Positions 9,834 to 18,274 of a stretch of DNA of 64,000 bases are shown here, piece after piece (positions within the stretch are counted from its first letter, which is position 1; the number at the start of each line of letters is the position of its first letter). The notes beneath the pieces were generated by a model. It was not told the origin of the DNA, searched no databases, and worked only from the letters and a program-made list of their open reading frames with translations. The position numbers were made by a program, and so were the translations under genes. Source of the stretch: Salinibius halmophilus (lineage in GTDB: Bacteria > Pseudomonadota > Gammaproteobacteria > Pseudomonadales > Natronospirillaceae); assembly GCF_003577475.1 (NCBI RefSeq), contig NZ_QPEP01000004.1, positions 186,001-250,000 on the forward strand. The letters run 5' to 3'.

Positions 9834-10982
9834 TTACCTCTTAGAAAAATCCCGTTCAGCAGCTGTGCCGCCAGCCTCAACCAGTTTGATAAAGCGCTCT
9901 TGGCGGCGCGTACGGTCTTGAACCTGACCCGCTAGCTGCCCACAGGCTGCATCGATATCATCACCACGAGTTTTGCGTATGGTGACATTATAACCAAGCT
10001 CGGTTAACCGATCGCGAAAGCGATGGATACGGTTGTTACTCGGACGCTCGTAGCCAGAGTTAGGAAACGGGTTAAATGGAATTAGGTTGATCTTACACGG
10101 AATTTCGCGCAGTAAGTTAGCCATTTGTTCTGCGTGGGCTAGCTCATCGTTGACTTGGTTCATCAAGGTATACTCAATGGTCAACACACGCTTTTTGCTA
10201 TCACCGCACTTGCGTAAGTACTCTCTACAGGTGCTTAACACCTGTTCCAGGGGATATTTACGATTCAAAGGTACTAATTTATTACGTAACTCATCGTTTG
10301 GCGCGTGTAAAGACAGCGCCAGCGACACATCAATTTCATCCCCTAACCTTTCGATTTCTGGCACTACACCAGAGGTAGACAGGGTGACACGGCGCTTGGA
10401 AATACCATAGGCGTTGTCTTCAAGCATGAGGTGCATTGCATCAACGACAGGCCGGTAGTTCATTAACGGCTCACCCATACCCATCATTACTACGTTCGTT
10501 ACGCGCCGCTCGCGGGGCTGGCCTGGTTTATCAAACGACTTAGCTGCTAGCCACACCTGGCCAATGATTTCTGCAGTGGTAAGGTCGCGGCTAAACCCTT
10601 GTTTACCGGTTGAACAAAATGAGCAATCAAGGGCGCAGCCAATTTGCGATGACACACAAAGTGTGCCTCGATCATCTTCGGGAATAAATACGGTTTCAAT
10701 GGCGCTACCGCCATCCATGCGCATAACCCATTTGCGGGTGCCATCGGCTGAGTCTTTTTGCCAAATCACTTCTGGTGGGCGAATTTCTGCCACGCGCTGA
10801 AGCTTCTCACGCAGTTTTTTGGAAACGTCAGTCATCTGCTCAAAGTCATCAACGCCGTGCGCATGAATCCATTTCATCACCTGCACAGCGCGAAACTTTT
10901 TCTCCCCCATGGCTTCAAACCATTCAATCATTTTCGGTAGGGTCATACCGAGCAAATTCACTTTTTCTACTGCTTCTGCCAT
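9834..10982 (-). CDS. rlmN: 23S rRNA/tRNA (adenine-C2) methyltransferase RlmN
   Basis: 382 residues. This radical SAM enzyme methylates C2 of A2503 in 23S rRNA and A37 in some tRNAs. The CxxxCxxC cluster motif is seen in [16 protein letters not shown] (~125-140), followed by [12 protein letters not shown]-terminal Cys ([10 protein letters not shown]) is in place for the methyl-carrying role. The start at [14 protein letters not shown] is chosen because GGAG lies 5 nt upstream and the length matches E. coli; the in-frame extension to 11030 lacks support. Confidence 0.95.
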   Translation of the reverse strand: MAEAVEKVNLLGMTLPKMIEWFEAMGEKKFRAVQVMKWIHAHGVDDFEQMTDVSKKLREKLQRVAEIRPPEVIWQKDSADGTRKWVMRMDGGSAIETVFIPEDDRGTLCVSSQIGCALDCSFCSTGKQGFSRDLTTAEIIGQVWLAAKSFDKPGQPRERRVTNVVMMGMGEPLMNYRPVVDAMHLMLEDNAYGISKRRVTLSTSGVVPEIERLGDEIDVSLALSLHAPNDELRNKLVPLNRKYPLEQVLSTCREYLRKCGDSKKRVLTIEYTLMNQVNDELAHAEQMANLLREIPCKINLIPFNPFPNSGYERPSNNRIHRFRDRLTELGYNVTIRKTRGDDIDAACGQLAGQVQDRTRRQERFIKLVEAGGTAAERDFSKR

Positions 10983-11132
10983 GCGGGCTCCAACGTGATA
11001 ACTCTTTCTCGGCGCCTTATTTACCAGCAATGGTAGAAATTACAAGACTTGTATACAAAATAGTCAGAAATAACTGAGGGTTTGACGGCGCCAAACTAGG
11101 GAGTGGGTCGGCGCCGTCAGCAAGATGGCGGA

Positions 11133-11546
11133 CTACTCGCCGAAGAAGTAAGCAATTTCGCGGGCGGCAGATTCCACTGCATCACTGCCGTGTACTGCAT
11201 TCTTAGGCATAACACTGCCAAACATTGCGCGCAGCGTGCCTGGTGCGGCTTTGGTCGGGTCGGTAGCGCCGAGTAGGTCACGGTGCAGCTGAACTGCATT
11301 GTCACCTTCTAGCACTTGCGCCATCACTGGGCCCGACGTCATAAACTCGATCAAGGGCTCGAAGAAAGGTTTGCCTTTGTGCTCAGCATAAAAACCTTCT
11401 GCCATGGTACGGTCCATGTGAATCATTTTGGCCGCTACGATTTTTAGGCCTGCCTCTTCGAACCTGGCGTAAATGCGGCCAATAGCGTTTTGCTCAACTG
11501 CATCTGGCTTCACCATTGAGAATGTTCTTTCAATTGCCACTGTCAT
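11133..11546 (-). CDS. ndk: Nucleoside diphosphate kinase
   Basis: About 137 residues. Ndk transfers the gamma-phosphate between NTPs and NDPs through a phospho-His. The catalytic His is in [13 protein letters not shown] near the C-terminus, and the N-terminal [12 protein letters not shown] and [13 protein letters not shown] match the family. The ATG at 11546 follows CAGG. An in-frame GTG six bases further in (giving MAIERTF) aligns slightly better with homologues and could be the true start. It precedes rlmN by about 150 bp, as in relatives. Confidence 0.95.
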   Translation of the reverse strand: MTVAIERTFSMVKPDAVEQNAIGRIYARFEEAGLKIVAAKMIHMDRTMAEGFYAEHKGKPFFEPLIEFMTSGPVMAQVLEGDNAVQLHRDLLGATDPTKAAPGTLRAMFGSVMPKNAVHGSDAVESAAREIAYFFGE

Positions 11547-11574
11547 CACCCTGAATCTTTATTGTTCTATTGAT

Positions 11575-11988
11575 TTATCCTAGCGATGCTTTCGCAAGCT
11601 GCTGGATTTTAGCCACAATAGCACGCAATCCATTACCGCGTGTAGGGCTTAGGTGGCGCTCTAGGTCAATTTCGGCAAAATAAGACTGTATATCAAACTC
11701 AACAATCTCTTTAGCGGTCTTATTATGGTAAGCCGCCAACACCAGCACTAGCAGTCCTTTAACGATGTGTGCATCGGAGTCCACGGCAAACTGCATGCGC
11801 TCCCCGGCAATATCCACGGCAAGCCAAACATTAGATTGACAGCCTTTTACCAAACGCTCGTCTGTTTTGAGTGCGGCATCAATTTCAGGCAACTCACGGC
11901 CAAGATCAATAATGTACTTGTAACGCTCTTCCCAGCTGTCAAAAAACGACAGATCTTCAACAATTGTTTCTGTACTTGGAATGCTCAT
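11575..11988 (-). CDS. sufE: SufE-type cysteine desulfurase activator
   Basis: 137 residues. SufE accepts persulfide sulfur from SufS and passes it to the SufBCD scaffold. The acceptor Cys is in RLVKGCQSNVW (~50), the family signature, and the C-terminal helix ends LRAIVAKIQQLAKASLG. It sits 28 bp upstream of ndk rather than in the suf operon 5 kb away. It probably works with the sufS encoded at 18273. A CsdE assignment is possible, but no csdA is seen in the window. Confidence 0.9.
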   Translation of the reverse strand: MSIPSTETIVEDLSFFDSWEERYKYIIDLGRELPEIDAALKTDERLVKGCQSNVWLAVDIAGERMQFAVDSDAHIVKGLLVLVLAAYHNKTAKEIVEFDIQSYFAEIDLERHLSPTRGNGLRAIVAKIQQLAKASLG

Positions 11989-12128
11989 AACTGCCCTTGC
12001 TGAGTTATTCGTTGGTGGCGCATTGTAGCGAAATCACTGCGGCAATCCTACCGCAGCGATGGGTTGCTATAACAGCTGGACTGACCTATTTGTAGCCAGC
12101 CGCAAGCTCAACTCAACAACCGAGCAGT

Positions 12129-13283
12129 TTAGACTGTAGCCTCGTTAAACACTTGCGCAAGGCGCTCAATGCCTTGCGTAATTTGTTCTGCAGACACATT
12201 ACTGAAGCTTAAACGCGCGAACTGCTGTGATGGTTTATCAAAATAAAACGCCGCACCAGGCACGTAAGCAACGTTTTCACGGATAGCTGAGTCGAACAAG
12301 GGTTTCCAGTTGCCATCGCGATGCAAGTTTAGCCAAAAAAACATGCCACCCTGTGGTTTTTGCCAGCTCACCTGATCACCTAACTGGTCGCTGAGCGCAT
12401 TATGCATGGCATCGCAGCGCTGGCGATAAACGTTTAGCAACGTCTGTATATGGGCATCAAAGTCTGGCGACTGCAAAAACGCAACTAGCAGCTGTTGATT
12501 GAGCGATGAGCTATGCAAATCGGCAACTTGCTTGAACTTGTTCAACTGCATTTGAATAGCGCTACTTGCTTGCAGCCAACCTAAACGCAAACCTGGTGCA
12601 ACCGTTTTTGAGAATGACACCAAACGCACGCAGTGCTCTGGCACCATGCTATATAGCGATGGCAATGCCTCACCCTCGTAGCGCAAAGCACCATAAGGGT
12701 CGTCTTCGACAATGAGCACATTGTATCGACGAGCCAGTTCTGCTAGTTGCTGGCGACGCGCTAGGGTGTAGCTAAACCCAGTTGGGTTTTGAAAGTTCGG
12801 CTGCAAGTAGATGAACTTCACCGCATTGGTTTCTAAACAATGCGTTAAGGCGTCCATATCTGGGCCTTCAGGGGAGGTAGGTACGGCTAGAATGTCTGCC
12901 TGCGACGCCTGGAAGGTTTGCAAAGCACCTAGAAAAGTTGGTGCTTCAACAATGATTTTATCGCCTGGGTTAATTAACGTGCGCGTAATTAAATCCAAAC
13001 CTTGCTGCGAGCCAGTGGTGATCATAATTTCATCACCACTGATGTCGCAGTCGGTCACCAACTGTTTGGCAACCTGCTCGCGCAATGCAGGCAGGCCTGG
13101 CGTTAGTGAGTATTGCAAATCTCCCTGGCTTAACTTCCCAAACTGAGCTTGTAGCTGTGGCCATGGCAATAATTCAGAAGCCGGCATGCCACCCGCTAGG
13201 GAAATCATGCCTGGTTGCTGACTAACTGCCAAAATATCGCGAATGAATGATGACTCTATTTGTAATGCAGCATTTGAGAACAT
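12129..13283 (-). CDS. PLP-dependent fold-type I aminotransferase (MocR/LysN-like catalytic domain)
   Basis: 384 residues. The N-terminus ILAVSQQPGMISLAGGMPA and the PLP-lysine motif SFSKTVAPGLRLGW (~220-233) place it in the class I/II group with 2-aminoadipate/aromatic aminotransferases and the catalytic half of MocR regulators. It has no DNA-binding domain. The substrate cannot be read from sequence. It is divergent from an AraC-type regulator across ~100 bp containing repeated TTTGTGCG motifs, so it is probably that regulator's target. Confidence 0.88.
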   Translation of the reverse strand: MFSNAALQIESSFIRDILAVSQQPGMISLAGGMPASELLPWPQLQAQFGKLSQGDLQYSLTPGLPALREQVAKQLVTDCDISGDEIMITTGSQQGLDLITRTLINPGDKIIVEAPTFLGALQTFQASQADILAVPTSPEGPDMDALTHCLETNAVKFIYLQPNFQNPTGFSYTLARRQQLAELARRYNVLIVEDDPYGALRYEGEALPSLYSMVPEHCVRLVSFSKTVAPGLRLGWLQASSAIQMQLNKFKQVADLHSSSLNQQLLVAFLQSPDFDAHIQTLLNVYRQRCDAMHNALSDQLGDQVSWQKPQGGMFFWLNLHRDGNWKPLFDSAIRENVAYVPGAAFYFDKPSQQFARLSFSNVSAEQITQGIERLAQVFNEATV

Positions 13284-13339
13284 GACAACTCTCCAATTTT
13301 TTGCACAGTTTGCGCTAATTTAACGTGTAATAATTATCG

Positions 13340-13380
13340 ATTTGTGCGCTAATAATTGTTCATTTGTGCGATTTTAATTG
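13340..13380. promoter_or_regulatory. Direct repeats in the aminotransferase/araC-like divergent region
   Basis: Two ~19-bp direct repeats starting ATTTGTGCG (at 13340 and 13362) are 22 bp apart, two helical turns. A third, looser copy (GCGCTAATTT) lies at 13312. The spacing and placement suit an AraC-family operator controlling both divergent genes (inference). Confidence 0.45.
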
Positions 13381-13383
13381 AGT

Positions 13384-14229
13384 ATGCCATCTAGTCGTCA
13401 AAACCAATGTGTGAACGATGCACTGCACCAAATTCACCGCTCGCTTGCCGCCCCGCTTAGCGTTGCAGAACTGGCTAAGCGCTCTAGCTATTCAAGCTTT
13501 CACTTTCAGCGTTTATTTAAAGCGCAAACAGGTTTGAGCATTAACCAGTACATTCGGCAAACGCGCTTGGAGTGGGTAGCTAATTTATTGGTTTTTCATC
13601 CTAATCAAACCATTGCAGAGCTAGCTGACCTATGTGGTTTTCAGTCTATTGCGAGTTTTTCCCATAGCTTTAGGGCATATTTTGGTGTTACCCCAAAACA
13701 GTGGCGCAAAAACCAGTATCAAACACACGTTAGCCAAGCAGACTTTCAGCTCTCACCAACACTAAGGATGAGCGAGCCAGAAGTCATTCAGCTTGCCGCA
13801 CAGCCGGTCATTTACCTGCGCCATCAAGGCTATGACCAAAGTATTCGACAAGCTTGGCAACAACTCGCGTTTTGGCAAGCAAGCAACAAGGTAAAAACAG
13901 GCCAAATGTTGAGCCTGTACCACAGCAACCCGCTGCTCACGCCAAGAACAGAGTGCCGCTACGTTGCGGCCCTCACGGTTGCTAGCCTTGAAAAGATTCC
14001 TGCTGGCGTGGGCCGAATGGAAATACCTGGTGGTTGGTTCTTAAGTTGTCGCGCCCAAGGGCAATATGGAGATGTACTGAACTTGTGGCAGTATTTGTAT
14101 TACCAATACATGCCCACGCAAGCATTGCGCACGCTACCCATTCCAGCACACGGGTTGTTTTTCCAAAATCACTTATCGGGTACGCAAACAACTTTTGATT
14201 TGGCGCTACGCCTACCCTTGCAGATTTAG
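13384..14229 (+). CDS. AraC-family transcriptional regulator with GyrI-like C-terminal domain
   Basis: 281 residues from the ATG. An N-terminal double helix-turn-helix (residues ~12-105: LAKRSSYSSFHFQRLFKAQTG and IAELADLCGFQSIASFSHSF) is followed by FGVTPKQWRK. The C-terminal ~150 residues (VIYLRHQGYDQ...GGWFLSCRAQGQYG) resemble the GyrI/effector-binding fold of Rob/SbmC-type regulators. No Shine-Dalgarno is obvious; a TTG two codons earlier is possible. It probably controls the divergent aminotransferase. The 3' end overlaps the convergent HDOD gene by 4 bp. Confidence 0.88.
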   Translation: MPSSRQNQCVNDALHQIHRSLAAPLSVAELAKRSSYSSFHFQRLFKAQTGLSINQYIRQTRLEWVANLLVFHPNQTIAELADLCGFQSIASFSHSFRAYFGVTPKQWRKNQYQTHVSQADFQLSPTLRMSEPEVIQLAAQPVIYLRHQGYDQSIRQAWQQLAFWQASNKVKTGQMLSLYHSNPLLTPRTECRYVAALTVASLEKIPAGVGRMEIPGGWFLSCRAQGQYGDVLNLWQYLYYQYMPTQALRTLPIPAHGLFFQNHLSGTQTTFDLALRLPLQI

Positions 14230-15659
14230 CGATGCGTTGCGGCTGACGTCATCACCATGGAAATTTGACTAGCAAGCAGCTTAAAACGCAAAAATACAGG
14301 CTCCGTTAGCTCACTGCCTTTGCCATCGGCATAAATAAATCCAACCAGCCTGTTAGCCAAGACTAACGGCGCAATCATGCAATCCCCTTCGGGTAACAGC
14401 TCTTTAAACACACCAATACGCATACCGTCTAAGCGCGTTTCATCGCGCAGCCAGCGCGGCCCTTTTAGTGCTTGAATCCAGGTGAGTAAACGCTGATTTT
14501 GCTTCGCATCACCCATAGATGTGAAGTCGATGTTCCAGCCTGTTTTTTCGTAGTCATACACGTAACGAGATTCAGGTTTACGTGTACGTGGATTAATAAT
14601 AATTAACGCTACGCGATCAGCACCAGTGGTTTCAAAAATCCCCTTCGCACCCAGCTCAAACAATGCATTGATATTTAGTGGCTCGAGCGCCAGCTGGCTA
14701 AACTCTTGCATCAGTTCAAGCACCCGATGTTCCATTTCCTCCGGCGATAACACGGGCCGCACTGGTGCTTGAACGTCAACGCCTAACGGAATGTAGTCGG
14801 CGATCAACTTGGTATCCATGGCAGCTGCTCTGGCGACAGCACCTTGCGCAGTTTTTACAATTGCCCTTTTGGCTTCTTTTACCGAAGTGCCAGAAATGCT
14901 CGCCCAGCTTTCAATAAAGCGATGCAAGCCTTTACTGTGAATCCCTTCATGCAAGCCATCGGCAATTTGTCGGCACAAGCGCACACCTATCAATGCTGGC
15001 TCTGGTTTGGCTGTTTTCAAATGCACTTGTAACATCAACCCTTGCATTTGCCATTGTTTAAGCAAAGCAATACTGAGCTCGGGAAATGACATATGCATAA
15101 CTGCCCGTGCAGCGAGATGTTTTCCTTCTGGGAGCAACTCAAAATACTTAGTTTTACGACAAATGGGGTCGGCTAAAAATGCAACCTCGCCCACATTAAT
15201 CATTAAACCTGCAATGTATGCCTCATCTACTCTTGCTTGCGGCAAACGCCCGCTAAGTAGCTTTCTAACTAGCATCGCTGTTAGAAAAGAGCGCGCTAAC
15301 GTTCTGAGCAGGTCTTCCTGGGCATGACTATTTAGTTGTTCGCCAGTACGGATTACCCCCACCGATAGCGCTATATTGCGAATTTCATCAAAGCCTAGTT
15401 GAAGTACGGCTTGCATGATGGTTCTGATGGGAGCTTGACTGGCATTAAAAATGACTGAGTTGGCTACTTTTACAATCTGACTGGTCAAGCCAACATCATG
15501 GATGATGACTTGTCGCAATTGCTCCGCGCTACTGTTTTGGTCTTCGGTGATGGCAATAATTTGCTGAACAGTTTCCATCATGGCAGAAAAGTCTGAGCCA
15601 TCTAAATACTCAACCCAGTCTTCTCGTTTTAATGGCAAGTCCAGCGCACTATCGGTCAC
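14226..15659 (-). CDS. HDOD-domain signalling protein with C-terminal GAF-like region
   Basis: 477 residues from a GTG start with AGGAAG upstream. The N-terminal half (~20-230) is an HDOD domain: IHDVGLTSQIVKVANSVIFN, APIRTIMQAVLQLGFDEIRNI and AYIAGLMINVGEVAFL. These are HD-fold domains without the HD metal ligands. The C-terminal ~150 residues (ALFELGAKGIFETTGADRVALIIINP ... VLANRLVGFIYADGKG) look like GAF. HDOD proteins act in regulatory networks rather than as hydrolases. It is divergent from an HD-GYP gene across 78 bp. Confidence 0.85.
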   Translation of the reverse strand: MTDSALDLPLKREDWVEYLDGSDFSAMMETVQQIIAITEDQNSSAEQLRQVIIHDVGLTSQIVKVANSVIFNASQAPIRTIMQAVLQLGFDEIRNIALSVGVIRTGEQLNSHAQEDLLRTLARSFLTAMLVRKLLSGRLPQARVDEAYIAGLMINVGEVAFLADPICRKTKYFELLPEGKHLAARAVMHMSFPELSIALLKQWQMQGLMLQVHLKTAKPEPALIGVRLCRQIADGLHEGIHSKGLHRFIESWASISGTSVKEAKRAIVKTAQGAVARAAAMDTKLIADYIPLGVDVQAPVRPVLSPEEMEHRVLELMQEFSQLALEPLNINALFELGAKGIFETTGADRVALIIINPRTRKPESRYVYDYEKTGWNIDFTSMGDAKQNQRLLTWIQALKGPRWLRDETRLDGMRIGVFKELLPEGDCMIAPLVLANRLVGFIYADGKGSELTEPVFLRFKLLASQISMVMTSAATHR

Positions 15660-15737
15660 TTCTTACGCTTCCTACAAAGCTAGCTACACTCTAATCATAG
15701 AACAAAATTGTTTATGCACTGAGAATCTTGGTGGCTT

Positions 15738-16829
15738 ATGTTGATCGCAGAAAATCAAAGATTTAACGTTTATAACGAGCCATTCGAACTGCTGATTAAT
15801 CATATTGTGCAAGCAACAGCCAGCGAAATTGGTTACTTGCACCTTTTCAACGAAAGTACCGAAGAGATCCAACTTGCCGTTTGGTCTGAACGGGTTATGG
15901 ATCAGTGTCAGCTTATACATGCTAGTCATTACCCGCTTGCCTCGGCAGGCGTATGGGCGGATTGCGTGCGCCAGCGTCAGCCCGTGTTTCACAACAACTA
16001 CAACTCGCAAGCCTTACCAAGAGGGCACTTCCCAGTCACCAATCATATGAGCTTACCTGTCATTCTCGACACCCGAATTGTTGGTATTGTGGGCGTTGGC
16101 AACCGAGCGACAGCCTATACCGATGACGATGCACACTTAGTTCACCAGATAATAGAATCTGAATGGGTACAGGTTACGAGCGCTGCTCAAGCTGTTTATA
16201 GCCAACATGCACACGATGAGCTGAGTCTGGACTCGGCAATAGTATTATTACAGCAAATGAGCCAAGCGTTCGCCAAGGCATTCGAGTTGTACGATCCGCA
16301 TACAGCGATACATTTAGCCAATGTTGCCTACTTGTGCGAAAAAATCGCCGACAAAATGGCCATTCCTCAAACAATCAAAATAGGCCTAATAATGGGCGCT
16401 TGGTTGCATGACATTGGCAAATTATCTACGCCAAGCCAAATTTTGAACAAAACGAGTGAGTTATTACCTGAGGAAGAAGCCCTGATGCGTTATCACGCTG
16501 AAGCAGGCGGTAAAATCATGGCAGATATTAACAGCCCATGGCCAATTGCAACCATGATTGCCCAACACCATGAGCGGCTTGATGGTTCTGGCTATCCAAG
16601 TGGCTTAATTGGCGAGATGATCTGTTTGGAAGCAAGAATCATCGCCGTCGCCGACACCTTTGATTACACCATCAACGACCGCCAGTTTCGCCACTCGCTC
16701 GGTGCAGAGTACGCAATGGAGACAATCAAAGCAGGCAGTGATAGTGAGTATGACAAATACGTGGTGGCGGCCTTCTTGCAATGCTACCAAGAAGACCCAA
16801 CTTTTGGCGGCCGCTACCAAAAACAGTGA
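15738..16829 (+). CDS. GAF/HD-GYP cyclic-di-GMP phosphodiesterase
   Basis: 363 residues. The N-terminal GAF domain (~5-145) ends ILDTRIVGIVGVGNRATAY. The C-terminal HD-GYP domain has HDIGKLSTPSQIL (~225) and HHERLDGSGYPSGL (~280), so the metal ligands and GYP motif are intact. The enzyme class hydrolyses c-di-GMP to pGpG/GMP in the cytoplasm. No receiver or membrane segment is present, so the GAF domain is the likely input. Together with the divergent HDOD protein it may form one signalling unit (inference). Confidence 0.9.
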   Translation: MLIAENQRFNVYNEPFELLINHIVQATASEIGYLHLFNESTEEIQLAVWSERVMDQCQLIHASHYPLASAGVWADCVRQRQPVFHNNYNSQALPRGHFPVTNHMSLPVILDTRIVGIVGVGNRATAYTDDDAHLVHQIIESEWVQVTSAAQAVYSQHAHDELSLDSAIVLLQQMSQAFAKAFELYDPHTAIHLANVAYLCEKIADKMAIPQTIKIGLIMGAWLHDIGKLSTPSQILNKTSELLPEEEALMRYHAEAGGKIMADINSPWPIATMIAQHHERLDGSGYPSGLIGEMICLEARIIAVADTFDYTINDRQFRHSLGAEYAMETIKAGSDSEYDKYVVAAFLQCYQEDPTFGGRYQKQ

Positions 16830-16831
16830 GA

Positions 16832-17365
16832 TTAGAAAAACAGCCCTGCCTCTAACTGAGCTTCTTCTGTCATCATATCCTTGTGCCAAGGGGGGTCGAA
16901 CACCAGCTCCACCTTCACCTCGTTCACGTTTGGTACCTTGGCAACGCGGTATTCCACATCACTTACCAGTACAGGCCCCATTCCACAACCTGGTGCCGTT
17001 AACGTCATACGGATATCCACCACACCTGTGTCTTGGTTCAATGCAATGCCATACACCAGCCCAAGGTGAACGATACTAATAGGGATCTCGGGGTCAAAAA
17101 TAGTATCCAGTGCGGCCCACACTTGTTCTTCGTTGATCTGGCCACTGCCATCATCATCGAACTCAAGTTGCTGCTGCTCATAACCAATGGCGTCAGCATC
17201 TGTGCCATCGATGCGCAGCATATTACCCTGCCAAGTAACCGTGTAGTTACCACCAAGGCTTTGGTTAATCGTGATGAACTGACCATTAGGAATGATCACC
17301 GGATCACCCGACGGCACACGACGTGCAGGACAGTCGCGCTGGGTTACCACCATGCTTTGTTGCAT
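16832..17365 (-). CDS. sufT: Fe-S cluster assembly protein SufT (MIP18/DUF59 domain)
   Basis: 177 residues. The C-terminal MIP18 domain starts at ~70 with EQVWAALDTIFDPEIPISIV and has the conserved Cys in TLTAPGCGMGPVL and the ending FDPPWHKDMMTEEA. The N-terminal ~70-residue extension is typical of the SufT subgroup. SufT supports Fe-S maturation of target enzymes. It is the last gene of the iscR-suf operon, and its start overlaps the stop of the preceding A-type carrier gene by 1 nt. Confidence 0.92.
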   Translation of the reverse strand: MQQSMVVTQRDCPARRVPSGDPVIIPNGQFITINQSLGGNYTVTWQGNMLRIDGTDADAIGYEQQQLEFDDDGSGQINEEQVWAALDTIFDPEIPISIVHLGLVYGIALNQDTGVVDIRMTLTAPGCGMGPVLVSDVEYRVAKVPNVNEVKVELVFDPPWHKDMMTEEAQLEAGLFF

Positions 17366-17730
17366 TATTCTTCCACGCTAAAGCTTTCGCCGCAGCCACA
17401 TTCCGACACGACGTTAGGGTTATTAAACTTCACCACCCGATTAATGCCTTCTAAAACAAAATCGATCTCGGTGCCGCGCACAAGTTTAAGCGCCGCTGGC
17501 GAAATCGCCAAGGTTACCTTGTCATTAAGTACCTGAACCTTGTCATCAGCTTCAGCAGCCTCAACAAAATCCAACACATAACGATAACCCGTGCAGCCAC
17601 TCACCTTGGTATCAAGGCGCACAATCTGGCCGTCCGCTTTTTCAAGCTTCTTCTCAAAATGCTTAATCGCTGCCGCAGTCACCGAAACCACCGGCGCATT
17701 GGGATCAAAACTATTTACTGTCATATTCAC
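17365..17730 (-). CDS. sufA: A-type Fe-S carrier protein (SufA/IscA/ErpA family)
   Basis: 121 residues. The three conserved cysteines are present: one in KVSGCTGYRY (~44) and two in the C-terminal CGCGESF. A-type carriers receive clusters from the SufBCD scaffold and deliver them to apo-proteins. The sufA name rests on operon position between sufS and sufT; an IscA or ErpA-like role is possible. It is separated from sufS by 540 bp containing two large hairpin repeats, unlike the tight spacing elsewhere in the operon. Confidence 0.9.
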   Translation of the reverse strand: MNMTVNSFDPNAPVVSVTAAAIKHFEKKLEKADGQIVRLDTKVSGCTGYRYVLDFVEAAEADDKVQVLNDKVTLAISPAALKLVRGTEIDFVLEGINRVVKFNNPNVVSECGCGESFSVEE

Positions 17731-17782
17731 TCTCCTGCCGATTGCAAGTCGACGGCTGTGATTGCTCGATGCCTTTATAGCA

Positions 17783-17984
17783 GACTGTCGCCAAGCAGAC
17801 CTCTTAGCGGTTTGAGCCTTGTAGTTGAGCTGCGGAGCAGTGGTAGAAATTTTTTCGACACGCAGCTAGTACGTCCGTGTATGCTCGCATTTCCCATCCC
17901 TGGGAAATGACGGTCTCAAAAATTCCTCCCCTCTGCTCCCGCAGCATCATATTCGGCAAGCGCTAAGAGGCTGATTGCGACAAC
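17783..17984 (-). repeat. Large hairpin repeat element A between sufS and sufA
   Basis: About 200 bp folding on itself. The left arm holds TGTCGC, CCTCTTAGCG, GCTGCGG, AGCAG and AATTTTT in order, and the right arm has the reverse complement of each in mirrored order. The core on the + strand reads TACGTCCGTGTATGCTCGC, then CATTTCCCA-TCCC-TGGGAAATG, then ACGGTC. Element B carries the same core in opposite orientation with different stem bases. Read on the minus strand, the two core hairpins have loops AGGGAU and ACGGAC. The rest of the sufS-sufA gap shows no gene. Confidence 0.8.
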
Positions 17985-18093
17985 CCGCATGTAGGCTATC
18001 CATCAAGCTAAATTCTAGTTGCTATGCAATCCAAAAGTGTAAGCCTCTACTAGGCCATCCACTTGCGAAAGCAGCACCTTGCTGGGCACTCGG

Positions 18094-18274
18094 GATTGGC
18101 TCTTCATTAGCCGTTGTAAAAGCGTGATAGGTTTGTGGTGGTTAGGTCGGTGACCGTCACTTGCCATGGATGGCAAGTGCGAGCCTACATGGATGTATCC
18201 ACGGCGTGTCACAGACCTGACTACCGCGAGCCTATCACCTTACAACGGCTGCGAAGCCCAAAGAGCCTCGAATC
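18094..18274 (+). repeat. Large hairpin repeat element B between sufS and sufA
   Basis: The outer arms pair from GATT..GGCTCTT..AGCCGTTGTAA..GTGATAGG on the left to CCTATCAC..TTACAACGGCT..AAGAGCC..AATC on the right, where the element meets the sufS stop codon. Most arm differences are G.U wobbles if the + strand is transcribed. The core on the + strand has GACCGTCACTTGCC-ATGGAT-GGCAAGTG, then GCGAGCCTAC-ATGGAT-GTA. It is an inverted relative of element A. Confidence 0.8.
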
